Shown here one piece after another: positions 9,840 to 17,951 of a stretch of DNA of 64,000 bases. A model generated the notes under the pieces. It searched no databases, was not told the DNA's origin, and saw only the letters and a list, made by a program, of their open reading frames with translations. Positions within the stretch are counted from its first letter, which is position 1; each line of letters begins with the position of its first letter. The stretch comes from an uncultured Litoreibacter sp. (GTDB lineage: Bacteria; Pseudomonadota; Alphaproteobacteria; Rhodobacterales; Rhodobacteraceae), in the NCBI RefSeq assembly GCF_947501785.1, contig NZ_CANMXB010000001.1, positions 2,546,501-2,610,500 on the forward strand, read 5' to 3'. The position numbers and the translations under genes are program-made.

Positions 9840-10827
9840 ACACCACTTCAAGGCTTTCTTTCGGGGCCGCGTTCTTGCCGCGCATGTCTTGATCGGTCGC
9901 CGGTTCCAGCACCACATCGCCGCCCGTCTCGGACGCGTCGAACAGGCCCAAAAGCCCGTCCTGGTCCAATGGCACCGGCCGCACTGGAGGTGCTTCGGCG
10001 ACATTGTCACCGAGGGACGCGAACAGGTCGCCCCACTGGGATTCGCCAGTGCCGACGATCTGGTAATTTGCTGATTTCTTGCGTAAATCATCGTCCTGCG
10101 GGATTGCCGCAAGGATCGGAATGTCTACCGCTTCGGCGAAGGCTGCTGCCTCCCCCGTGCCGTCATCTTTGTTGATGACCAGCCCTGCCACCCCGACGTT
10201 GCCACCAAGCTTGCGGAAGTATTCGACCGCCGAACACACGTTGTTCGCGACATACAGCGATTGCAGGTCATTGGACGCCACCAGGATAACCTTCTGCGCC
10301 ATGTCCCGCGCAATCGGCAGGCCGAAGCCGCCACACACAACATCGCCGAGGAAATCAAGCAGGACGTAGTCGAAATCCCAATCATGGAAGCCAAGCTTTT
10401 CCAGTAATTCGAACCCGTGGATGATCCCACGACCACCACAACCCCGACCGACCTCCGGCCCGCCAAGTTCCATCGCGAAGACGCCGCCGCGCTTGAAGCA
10501 GACGTCGCCGATTTTGACCTCTTCACCGGCCAGCTTCTTCTTCGAAGACGTCTCGATGATCGTCGGGCAGGCCTTGCCACCGAACAAAAGAGACGTGGTG
10601 TCAGACTTAGGATCGCACCCAATCAACAGCACCCGCTTACCCTGCTCGGCCATCATGTGGCTGAGATTTGCGAGCGTGAAGGATTTGCCGATGCCTCCCT
10701 TGCCATAGATCGCGATGATCTGCGTTTTGGAGGTCGGCTCAGACTGAGGCACTTCCAGCGTGGGCTCGGCGGCCTCCGCCTTCAGGTTGCTGTCGTAGCT
10801 CTTCAGATTTGGAACATCGAGGCTCAT
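9826..10827 (-). CDS. bchX: Chlorophyllide a reductase iron protein subunit X
   Basis: This 333-residue NifH-like ATPase delivers electrons to BchYZ. The P-loop YGKGGIGKS lies at residues 41-49, and the cluster-binding Cys residues appear in [18 protein letters not shown] and [14 protein letters not shown] chose the ATG at 10827 ([13 protein letters not shown]), because it overlaps the bchC stop as ATGA and matches the family N-terminus; an upstream in-frame start at 10863 would extend into bchC. Confidence 0.97.
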   Translation of the reverse strand: MSLDVPNLKSYDSNLKAEAAEPTLEVPQSEPTSKTQIIAIYGKGGIGKSFTLANLSHMMAEQGKRVLLIGCDPKSDTTSLLFGGKACPTIIETSSKKKLAGEEVKIGDVCFKRGGVFAMELGGPEVGRGCGGRGIIHGFELLEKLGFHDWDFDYVLLDFLGDVVCGGFGLPIARDMAQKVILVASNDLQSLYVANNVCSAVEYFRKLGGNVGVAGLVINKDDGTGEAAAFAEAVDIPILAAIPQDDDLRKKSANYQIVGTGESQWGDLFASLGDNVAEAPPVRPVPLDQDGLLGLFDASETGGDVVLEPATDQDMRGKNAAPKESLEVVYDDV

Positions 10828-11765
10828 GCGTACCCTTTCCAGTCGAGGACCATTTTCAGGCAAGTCGTGTCAGTGAACGCGGTCTGATAGGCCTGTGCGG
10901 CGTCTGCCGCGTTTGCGGTATGCGTTATCAACCCGTTTAGGCTTAGCGCGCCCTCATCAACCAAAGCGCGCGTCGCGCTCAGATCGTCCGGGGTCCATTC
11001 CGCTGCCACGCGAAAACGCGCTTCTTTCATGAAGGCCGGCGGAAACGCAAAGCTGATCGGGTCGGAATAGAAGCCCGCCAGAACGATCTCCCCGCCCTTG
11101 GCGATGCGGCCAATCAGCTGCGGAAGAACGGCGGCGCTCCCCGACGCATCGTAGATACAAGAATAGTCGTTGCGATCATCATCGTCGGGGGTCGTCACCG
11201 CATAGCCGTTGGCACCGGAATGCCGGCTTGGGTCGATTTCCCAGACTGTAGGCGCAGACCCGCCTGCTGCGACCGTCAATCGCGCAAGCAACCTACCCAG
11301 AACACCGTGACCAACGATCAAATCAGGCAATGTGTTGCCCGGACCAGCAATCGCGTGCCGCGCTGTGGCCGCCAATGCCAGCAACGCACCTTCCGGTCCG
11401 TGAGAAGGATCAATCTTGATGATCCGATCAGCCGCACTGACCAGCAGGCTTGAGGCGCCACCGAACAAGCCGAATGCGCCTTCGTAGCAATTCGCCCCGG
11501 GGACAAAGACATGATCGCCCGCTTTGAAATGGGTTTCTGGACCAGCCTCGACAACTTCGCCAGAGGCTTCGTAGCCCGGCACAAGCGGGTAACCCATTCC
11601 GGGAAACGGCGGCATCTCACCCGTCCAGAACAGTTTTTCAGTTCCGGTGGAAATCCCTGAATGCGCAACCTTTACGACCACATCATCTGCTTGAGGTGGG
11701 GTGACCTCCAGCTGGGAAAGCCCCAATTTCTTCGGGCCTCTGAGTGTGACGGCTGTTGCTTGCAA
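10824..11765 (-). CDS. bchC: Bacteriochlorophyllide a dehydrogenase
   Basis: This protein (313 residues from the chosen start) is a zinc-type alcohol dehydrogenase relative that oxidises 3-hydroxyethyl bacteriochlorophyllide a. Typical stretches are [32 protein letters not shown] and the nucleotide-binding part around [16 protein letters not shown] prefer the TTG at 11765 (reading [15 protein letters not shown]). A GGGGGAGA ribosome-binding site sits 4 bases upstream and the product then matches the family N-terminus. An in-frame ATG at 11834 adds 23 unmatched residues, has no ribosome-binding site and nearly touches the operator. Confidence 0.93.
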   Translation of the reverse strand: MQATAVTLRGPKKLGLSQLEVTPPQADDVVVKVAHSGISTGTEKLFWTGEMPPFPGMGYPLVPGYEASGEVVEAGPETHFKAGDHVFVPGANCYEGAFGLFGGASSLLVSAADRIIKIDPSHGPEGALLALAATARHAIAGPGNTLPDLIVGHGVLGRLLARLTVAAGGSAPTVWEIDPSRHSGANGYAVTTPDDDDRNDYSCIYDASGSAAVLPQLIGRIAKGGEIVLAGFYSDPISFAFPPAFMKEARFRVAAEWTPDDLSATRALVDEGALSLNGLITHTANAADAAQAYQTAFTDTTCLKMVLDWKGYA

Positions 11766-11837
11766 TTCGTCTCCCCCGAATTTCAATTCCGCCGTCGCGC
11801 GAGCGTAGAGACTCAGCGGTTGGCTAGATGTCATAAC

Positions 11838-11855
11838 TGTAAGGTAAAGCTGACA
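11838..11855. promoter_or_regulatory. PpsR/CrtJ-type operator, promoter-distal to second box, upstream of bchC
   Basis: TGTAAGGTAAAGCTGACA fits TGT-N12-ACA exactly. It is separated by 8 bases from a second box at 11864-11881. In Rhodobacter capsulatus the bchC promoter carries two such CrtJ palindromes 8 bp apart that are bound cooperatively under oxygen. The same spacing here supports aerobic repression of the bchC-X-Y-Z-puf transcript. Confidence 0.8.
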
Positions 11856-11863
11856 CTTTTATG

Positions 11864-11881
11864 TGTCAACTTAATTGGACA
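11864..11881. promoter_or_regulatory. PpsR/CrtJ-type operator, second box upstream of bchC
   Basis: TGTCAACTTAATTGGACA fits TGT-N12-ACA and lies between the crtF stop (11891) and the bchC start. It is nearly identical to the box in the crtE-crtD spacer (TGTCAACTAAAGTGGACA), which supports one regulator acting at both places. Confidence 0.83.
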
Positions 11882-11890
11882 ACTGATTTG

Positions 11891-13021
11891 TCAGAGTTTT
11901 TTGGCGCCCAGGCAGCTTGTTACAAATGGCCTGCGAGGCGCAAAAATTCGAATTTCCGAGAAGCCGGCCTCAGTACAGAGCGCCGCGATTTCGGCCGCAG
12001 ACCGAGTTCTTCCCGTACGCATCGCCATGGTGTAGAGCGCGAAATACACGTCCGTTGCTCTTTGGGGTTTATCGCCGCCCGACATTGGCTCCGATATGAC
12101 CAGCTGGCCATTGTTTGGCAGCGCTTCATAACAGTTCTGCAACAGCTGGCGGATCGTGTCGTCAGAGTGATCGTAAAGCACCCTTACCAACGACAACGTG
12201 TCGGCACCGTGCGGAATTGCATCCAACCGGAACGACCCACTGATAACCTCTGAACGCGCGGACATGCCAGCCATTGCGAACCGTTCCCTCGCGGCCGGTG
12301 CAACCTGTGGCAAGTCAAACAGCTTCAATTCAAGCTCTTTGTGCTTTCGGCCCGCCGCTTCAAGAAAAGCGCCGGTTCCGCCACCCACGTCCATCAGCGT
12401 TTTGGTGCCCTTGAAGGACACGGTCTTCAGGGTGTCTTCCGCGACCAGGATTTGGCTTTGCGCCATAAGATCCGAGTAATTTGCGGCAACCTGCGGGTCC
12501 ATCTCGCCACCGAACACATATGGCCAAAAATCGGCCAGCTCCGTTTCGACCTCACCGCGGAAGAATGCGACCGGGTCGGCAAGATCACGGTAGAATACGT
12601 CGTGGTGGATGATCATCTGCGTCAGGCCGGGCACGCCGACCAATGCGGCGCCACGGGACGTCATGGCGAACCTATCGCCACGCTTTTTCTTGAGCAGCTT
12701 CAACGCAACCCCGGCCCGCAACAGGACGGCCATGCGGTCATCGGGGACTGCACATTTCCGGGCCAAGGCCCCGGCCGTTTCCGGCCTCAGCATCAAGGCG
12801 TCGAAAATCTGGAGCTGAACAAGCGCCATCAATACCTGCGAATGGCAAAAGCCGGCGACAACGTCGAACAAGGCTTCGCCTTCTCGGCGCACCATGTTGC
12901 GGGTGAATGGGAAATGGGCCGCCCATGTCTGAAACCGGCGGGACGCGATCAGCCTATTTGCCCACCCTCCGCGGAGTAGGCCTGTCGTGGGTTTTGGGGC
13001 GTCGGGCGGCGCAGCGCTCAC
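11891..13021 (-). CDS. crtF: Demethylspheroidene/hydroxyneurosporene O-methyltransferase
   Basis: This S-adenosylmethionine-dependent enzyme methylates the C-1 hydroxyl of the carotenoid after CrtC and CrtD action. The SAM-binding motif TLMDVGGGTGAFLEAAGRK lies in the middle of the protein and the C-terminal half has the O-methyltransferase pattern (LVRVLYDHSDDTIRQLL, VISEPM). I chose GTG 13021 because it follows the crtE stop with a GGGA site 8 bases upstream, giving 376 residues. Another in-frame GTG at 13057 would overlap crtE by 32 bases. Confidence 0.93.
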   Translation of the reverse strand: MSAAPPDAPKPTTGLLRGGWANRLIASRRFQTWAAHFPFTRNMVRREGEALFDVVAGFCHSQVLMALVQLQIFDALMLRPETAGALARKCAVPDDRMAVLLRAGVALKLLKKKRGDRFAMTSRGAALVGVPGLTQMIIHHDVFYRDLADPVAFFRGEVETELADFWPYVFGGEMDPQVAANYSDLMAQSQILVAEDTLKTVSFKGTKTLMDVGGGTGAFLEAAGRKHKELELKLFDLPQVAPAARERFAMAGMSARSEVISGSFRLDAIPHGADTLSLVRVLYDHSDDTIRQLLQNCYEALPNNGQLVISEPMSGGDKPQRATDVYFALYTMAMRTGRTRSAAEIAALCTEAGFSEIRIFAPRRPFVTSCLGAKKL

Positions 13022-13025
13022 CGTT

Positions 13026-13910
13026 TCATTCCCGTGAAGCGGTCGCCTGATCTGCACGCCATTTGAGGGGTGTCAGGGCCTCAGCCTGCGCGGTGACCAT
13101 CTTGGCCAGCATGGCCTCGCCCGGGCACCGCGGAATCGACGATATCGCGCCACTTAGGATGTCGCGCATACGTTCAATCGCGCCTTCAATGCCCAATTCG
13201 GTCACCGCGTTCGGACGTCCGTGCAAGTCGTCCTGACCGACGGGCTTGCCAAGCGTGTCTTCGTCATAAAGTGCATCGCGCAGGTCATCTGCGACTTGAA
13301 AGGCCTCACCAATGCAGGCGCCAAGCTCCTCCCACTGCTCTGCATCCTGACCGGCTGCAATCGCCCCCATTTGCGTCGCCGCAATGAACAGCGCCCCGGT
13401 TTTGGCACGGTGATATGCCGACAGGTCGATATTGGTTTCGCTTTCCCACCCCTGGCCTGCACAGATACCGTTTGGCATGCCGGTGCGCTTCGACAGAACC
13501 GACATAAGCTGAACGGCCCGCATCGGATCGGACGGCGCGGCCTGCGCCAGAACATCGAAGGCCATGATGATCAGGCTATCGCCCGTCAACACTGCTATCG
13601 GCTCACCGAAGGCGCGGTGCACAGAGGGCTTGCCGCGACGGGTGTCTGCATCATCGAAACAAGGCAGGTCATCGTGAACCAGTGACGCACAGTGAATGAG
13701 TTCCAGTGCCGTTGCCGCCGCATCCGTCAAAGCGGGTTTGTCGTCGCCGCAAGCTGTTGCCACACTCATCAGGATTGTGGGCCTGATACGAGCACCGCCG
13801 GGCGTCACTGTGTAGTGCAACGCGGACGCCAATTTTCCGGGGGAAGGGGCTGCTTGCCCTTGTCGGATTGCGCTGGAAATCGCCGCGTCAATTCGGTCTG
13901 CAAAGCCCAT
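13026..13910 (-). CDS. crtE: Geranylgeranyl diphosphate synthase
   Basis: This 294-residue trans-prenyltransferase makes the C20 precursor for both carotenoids and the bacteriochlorophyll tail. The first aspartate-rich motif appears in LVHDDLPCFDDADTRRGKPS near residues 78-96, and the second in AFQVADDLRDALYDEDTLGK near residue 205. The gene heads the crtE-crtF unit and is divergent from crtD, with a PpsR-type box between them. Confidence 0.96.
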   Translation of the reverse strand: MGFADRIDAAISSAIRQGQAAPSPGKLASALHYTVTPGGARIRPTILMSVATACGDDKPALTDAAATALELIHCASLVHDDLPCFDDADTRRGKPSVHRAFGEPIAVLTGDSLIIMAFDVLAQAAPSDPMRAVQLMSVLSKRTGMPNGICAGQGWESETNIDLSAYHRAKTGALFIAATQMGAIAAGQDAEQWEELGACIGEAFQVADDLRDALYDEDTLGKPVGQDDLHGRPNAVTELGIEGAIERMRDILSGAISSIPRCPGEAMLAKMVTAQAEALTPLKWRADQATASRE

Positions 13911-13959
13911 ATGTGTCTCCCAAAGGCGGTTGAGCGTAACTTATTGATCGCTCCACATG

Positions 13960-13977
13960 TGTCAACTAAAGTGGACA
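13960..13977. promoter_or_regulatory. PpsR/CrtJ-type operator between crtE and crtD
   Basis: TGTCAACTAAAGTGGACA fits TGT-N12-ACA, and the flanks extend the palindrome (TGTGTC...GACACA at 13958-13979). It lies in the 116-base divergent spacer, 50 bases from either start codon, so one regulator could control both crtEF and crtDC. Confidence 0.8.
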
Positions 13978-14026
13978 CATTGAGTCTGGACTGTCAACGT
14001 ATTCATCCGGGAACCCAAAGTCACCG

Positions 14027-15586
14027 ATGCCAAGCTCCACCTCGCATATCGCCATCGTAGGCGCCGGGATCGGCGGCTTGGCGGCAGCGTTGCGTTTGGC
14101 ACATTCTGGCGCAAAAGTATCGGTCTTTGAACAACATTCGACGCCCGGCGGGAAAATGCGGACGGTCCCATCTGCCGCTGGTCCTGTGGATGCGGGCCCA
14201 ACCGTTTTGACTATGAAACCGGTGTTTGACAGCTTGTTCACAGACATAGGGGAGCGGCTGGAAGATCACGTCACTCTGACCAAGGAACCGCTGCTTGCGC
14301 GTCACTATTGGTCTGACGGCACAACGCTGGATTTGATGGCCAACCAGAGCGACAGCATTGCCAATGTCGCGGCGGCATTTGGCAAGCGCGCGGCGTCTGA
14401 GTTTGAGCGTTTTTCCGCCCGCGCCGCCCGCTTGTTTGACGCGTTTGATGTGCCGATGATGCATGCTGGCAACCCTTCCGCGCTGTCGCTGACCGCGCGG
14501 GTTTTGCGGCACCCATCATTGATCCGTGACATGGCCCCGCATCAGACATTGGCCGGATCATTGGCTACGCAGTTCAGAGAGCCAAAGCTCGCCCAGCTTT
14601 TTGGCAGATATGCGACCTATGTTGGCGGCAGGCCCGACGCCTCCCCCGCGATCCTAAGCCTGATCTGGCATGCAGAAGCGCAGGGCGTCTGGCACGTTGA
14701 CGGCGGCATGCACCGATTGGCGCAGGCGATGGAACAGCTTGCCATCAAGCTGGGCGTAACCTTCCATTACGATACTCCGGTGACAGCGCTTGAGCCGGAC
14801 GCGGTGTTGGTCGAAGGGGCGCGCATTGCAGTTGATCAGACCCTTTTCAATGGCGACCCGAATGCGTTGACGACAGGGGCTTTAGGTGAGCACGCAAAGA
14901 ACGCTGTTTCCTCGGACGCAACAGCGCCCCGCAGCTTGTCGGCATATGTGCATGCGTTTGCCGCGAAGGCCGTCGGCGTCGACCTGGCACCGCACACGGT
15001 GTTTTTTGGCGACTCATCAGATGGGGAATTCCTGCCACTGTCCGAGGGTCGGATGCCGCATGATCCAACCCTCTACATCTGCTCGCAAGACAGGTTTGGC
15101 GGGCGGCAACCAACGGGGGACGAGCGGTTCGAGATCATTTTGAATGGTCCCCCGGCACAGCACCCCACCACGCCCAGCGAGAAAGAGAGGCAGCAATGTC
15201 AGACACTGGTCTTCAGCCGCCTAAAGGCGTTCGGTCTGACCTTCACGCCCAAACCGAACCCCGGCACCCTGACGATGCCGGCGGAATTCGCCCAAATGTT
15301 CCCGGCATCGAACGGGTCACTTTACGGGCGATCCCCGCACGGGCTGATGGCGGCGTTCAAGCGACCAACGGCGCGGACCAGAATGAAGGGCCTCTATCTG
15401 GTGGGCGGCGGGGCACATCCGGGCGCGGGGGTTCCGATGGCCACGCTCTCCGCCAAGCATGCGGTCGAGGCGATGTTGCACGACCAAACTTCAACATCGA
15501 CGTCCCCGCAGGCGGCTACGCGTGGTGGTATGTCGACGGCGTCAGCGACGACGGCAAGCGCGCCGTCTCGGTCATCGGCTTCATAG
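14027..15586 (+). CDS. crtD: Hydroxyneurosporene (methoxyneurosporene) desaturase
   Basis: This 519-residue FAD-dependent desaturase of the CrtI family introduces the C-3,4 double bond in the spheroidene pathway. The N-terminal dinucleotide fold IAIVGAGIGGLAAALRLA spans about residues 8-25 and the C-terminal family signature is GLYLVGGGAHPGAGVPMA. After that signature the protein carries an extra Ser/Thr-rich tail of about 40 residues that is also the region where the conserved part of crtC begins in another frame. The natural C-terminus is therefore entangled with crtC. Confidence 0.94.
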   Translation: MPSSTSHIAIVGAGIGGLAAALRLAHSGAKVSVFEQHSTPGGKMRTVPSAAGPVDAGPTVLTMKPVFDSLFTDIGERLEDHVTLTKEPLLARHYWSDGTTLDLMANQSDSIANVAAAFGKRAASEFERFSARAARLFDAFDVPMMHAGNPSALSLTARVLRHPSLIRDMAPHQTLAGSLATQFREPKLAQLFGRYATYVGGRPDASPAILSLIWHAEAQGVWHVDGGMHRLAQAMEQLAIKLGVTFHYDTPVTALEPDAVLVEGARIAVDQTLFNGDPNALTTGALGEHAKNAVSSDATAPRSLSAYVHAFAAKAVGVDLAPHTVFFGDSSDGEFLPLSEGRMPHDPTLYICSQDRFGGRQPTGDERFEIILNGPPAQHPTTPSEKERQQCQTLVFSRLKAFGLTFTPKPNPGTLTMPAEFAQMFPASNGSLYGRSPHGLMAAFKRPTARTRMKGLYLVGGGAHPGAGVPMATLSAKHAVEAMLHDQTSTSTSPQAATRGGMSTASATTASAPSRSSAS

Positions 15587-16410
15587 GGTCTGTTTTTTCG
15601 CCCTGGTACCATTGGTCCGGTCGCGGCAATCCCGCTAATAACTGCTGTATCAACGTGGCCACCTACGGACCCGGCGGCCGGTTCACGATGACGGACCGCG
15701 GCGAAACGGCGCTACGCCAAAGCAGCGACATATTGCAGGTTGGCCCTTCCAGCATGAAGTGGACAGGGTCTGAGCTGGTCATATCCATCAACGAGATGTC
15801 TTCTCTTCCACTGATTTCCCGCGTGCGGGGAACCATTGCAGTGACCCCGTCTGCTGTCACAGATCTGGAGCTGCCGCTCACGTCGGACGGCGCACATGTT
15901 TGGCGACCCTTTGCGCCGACGTCCCGCATCCAGGTCGACCTTGAGGCCAACGGCTGGCAATTTGAAGGGCACGGATATTTTGACGCGAATTTTGGCACCA
16001 GGTCACTTGAGGAAGATTTCAGCTATTGGACATGGGGCCGGTTCCCGACCGCGGGCGGATCAACCTGTTTCTATGACGCGCAAAGGCTGGACGGCACAAG
16101 TTTGCACGCCGCCATTGCGTTTGGCCCGGACGGGCATGGCAGGATCATCGATGCACCAAAAAGCACGCCGTTCAAACGCACCCTTTGGGCGCTGCGGCGG
16201 GAGGCACGGGCCGACCCCGGGACCACCCCGAAGCAGATCAAGGCTATGCTGGATGCGCCGTTCTACTCGCGATCCTTGGTGGAAACGCAGATCAACGGCG
16301 AAACTGTGCAGGGCGTTCACGAGGCGTTGGATCTCAGACGCTATGCAAACCCGCTGCTCAAGCCAATGCTGGCTGTCCGCGTCCCGCGCCGATCAAACTG
16401 GCGCTTCTAG
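15196..16410 (+). CDS. crtC: Hydroxyneurosporene synthase (carotenoid 1,2-hydratase), start unresolved
   Basis: CrtC adds water across the C-1,2 bond of neurosporene or lycopene. Conserved CrtC sequence begins near 15481 and includes GGYAWWYVDGVSDDGK, GFIGSVFSPWYHWSGR and the C-terminal ALDLRRYANPLLKPMLAVRVPRR. No in-frame ATG, GTG or TTG occurs between 15196 and about 15655. The only canonical start (ATG 15196, preceded by AGAGAGG) therefore adds about 95 residues encoded within crtD. The true start is unusual, or the frame is reached from crtD by frameshift, or the sequence has an error. The end overlaps the tspO end by 4 bases. Confidence 0.82.
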   Translation: MSDTGLQPPKGVRSDLHAQTEPRHPDDAGGIRPNVPGIERVTLRAIPARADGGVQATNGADQNEGPLSGGRRGTSGRGGSDGHALRQACGRGDVARPNFNIDVPAGGYAWWYVDGVSDDGKRAVSVIGFIGSVFSPWYHWSGRGNPANNCCINVATYGPGGRFTMTDRGETALRQSSDILQVGPSSMKWTGSELVISINEMSSLPLISRVRGTIAVTPSAVTDLELPLTSDGAHVWRPFAPTSRIQVDLEANGWQFEGHGYFDANFGTRSLEEDFSYWTWGRFPTAGGSTCFYDAQRLDGTSLHAAIAFGPDGHGRIIDAPKSTPFKRTLWALRREARADPGTTPKQIKAMLDAPFYSRSLVETQINGETVQGVHEALDLRRYANPLLKPMLAVRVPRRSNWRF

Positions 16411-16886
16411 AGGCTGGCCAGGTCAATTGGCTTCTGGTCGGGATTCATCTGCGAGACAGTGAAATTCAGCGCGGCTGCAACGGTGACCCAAACCAGATAA
16501 GGCACGAACGCAAGGCCGGCCCAGAAATCCAGCTGAAAATTGGCAAGGGTCGCGCCGAGCACGGCCAACCAAAGCGGCACCATAATAATCAGCGCGCCCC
16601 GCAACCTGCGCAGGCCAAAGAACACAGGGCTCCACAACGTGCTGAACCCAAGCTGCATCGCCCAAAACGCGAGCGCATAACCGTTGCCTTCCATGCCGCC
16701 GATCCGAGCCCCTGCGAAGGAGATCAACAGGTAAATTGTGGTCCATGCGACTGGAAACACCCAGTCGGGAGGCGTCCAGCTTGGCTTGTTCAGGGTCTTG
16801 TACCAAGGCCCGGGAGGGAATACGCCGCCCGTCGCGCCTGCCGCGCCGCAAGAGATTAGAAAGATCGAAAAAAGAACTAGATCCAT
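16407..16886 (-). CDS. tspO: TspO/translocator protein (CrtK)
   Basis: This 159-residue protein with five hydrophobic segments shows TspO/MBR landmarks: GPWYKTLNKPSWTPPDWVFPVAWTTIY near residues 26-52 and AFWAMQLGFSTLWSPVFFGLRR. In Rhodobacter sphaeroides TspO is an outer-membrane protein that affects tetrapyrrole efflux and tunes photosynthesis gene expression to oxygen. It is the last gene of crtI-crtB-tspO, 21 bases after crtB. Confidence 0.95.
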   Translation of the reverse strand: MDLVLFSIFLISCGAAGATGGVFPPGPWYKTLNKPSWTPPDWVFPVAWTTIYLLISFAGARIGGMEGNGYALAFWAMQLGFSTLWSPVFFGLRRLRGALIIMVPLWLAVLGATLANFQLDFWAGLAFVPYLVWVTVAAALNFTVSQMNPDQKPIDLASL

Positions 16887-16907
16887 GTCTCACCCTTAAG
16901 GCGGCAA

Positions 16908-17951
16908 TCACTCCGCCGCAACGCCCGCCGCTCCGGTTGAACCGCTTTCGCGCGCTTTCAGTTCGGCCAAGACGCCCAGCAAAGCGCCGGCCCGCGTGTG
17001 TTCCCAATGCGCGGCACTCGGCGTGCCATTTGCCGCGGCGTCGACGAGAAATGCGACCTCGGACAGTGGCCGCGCCAGGATGACCGGGGACTGGGGCAAA
17101 ATGACTGTCGCCGCCGCGCGCAAAGCAGATTTACCGATAAGCCCGATCTTGTGCGCCTTTGACGTCCGGCCACGCATCGTCACACTGTCATGACCATTGC
17201 GCCTGACCGCTCCGCCGATGCCGGCGTAGATGTATCGCGCTGCAAAAATACCAGACCGCGCCGACAATGGCAGCGAGCCGACCCCCGCTTCTGAGCGAAT
17301 ATAGAGCCGCTTCGCCTCCGCAAGCAGACGACGGACGAAGCGCCTTACTTCGGGCGTTGGTTCCGGATTGGACAGGAAGCGGTCTGGTTCCAGCCCCGCC
17401 TCTTCGAACCAATCAAGCGGCAGGTAGATGCGCCCGGCACGGGCGTCCTCCCCCACGTCACGAGCGATGTTTGTCAGCTGCATCGCCACACCAAGATCGC
17501 AGGCCCGGGCTAGGGCATTCGCGTCCCGCACCCGCATCAGGACGCACATCATTGCGCCAACAGCGGCTGCCACCCGCGCGGAATAGTCCCGCACGCCCGA
17601 AAGAGTGTCATATCTCTGCTGCATCGCGTCCCATGCCAGCCCTTCCAGAAGCGCTTCCGGCAGGGCGCGGGGCATGTCAAATTCGTCGATGATTGCTGCA
17701 AATGCCCGATCCTCGGGCGCATTGCGGGGCGTTCCGTTGTAGGCAAGGTCCAGTCGGTCGCGCAAATCCAGCACGGCACGGCCCTTTTGGGTCCCCTCGT
17801 CCACTTCGTCGTCGGCCAAGCGACAAAACGCGTAAAGCGCCAAAGCCGGATCGCGAACGGAATTCGGCAAAAGCTTCGAGGCCGCATGGAAAGACAGGGA
17901 CCCTGTCCGGATCACATTGCGGCAATGTTCAAGGTCGCGGGGGTCAATCAT
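16908..17951 (-). CDS. crtB: Phytoene synthase
   Basis: This 347-residue enzyme joins two geranylgeranyl diphosphates head to head to give phytoene. Squalene/phytoene-synthase signatures are YAFCRLADDEVDEG with the first Asp-rich motif, YSARVAAAVGAMMC, and LTNIARDVGEDARAGRIYLP with the second Asp-rich motif. The ATG at 17951 overlaps the crtI stop as ATGA; the frame is open further upstream but that part lies inside crtI and does not look like the family. Confidence 0.96.
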   Translation of the reverse strand: MIDPRDLEHCRNVIRTGSLSFHAASKLLPNSVRDPALALYAFCRLADDEVDEGTQKGRAVLDLRDRLDLAYNGTPRNAPEDRAFAAIIDEFDMPRALPEALLEGLAWDAMQQRYDTLSGVRDYSARVAAAVGAMMCVLMRVRDANALARACDLGVAMQLTNIARDVGEDARAGRIYLPLDWFEEAGLEPDRFLSNPEPTPEVRRFVRRLLAEAKRLYIRSEAGVGSLPLSARSGIFAARYIYAGIGGAVRRNGHDSVTMRGRTSKAHKIGLIGKSALRAAATVILPQSPVILARPLSEVAFLVDAAANGTPSAAHWEHTRAGALLGVLAELKARESGSTGAAGVAAE

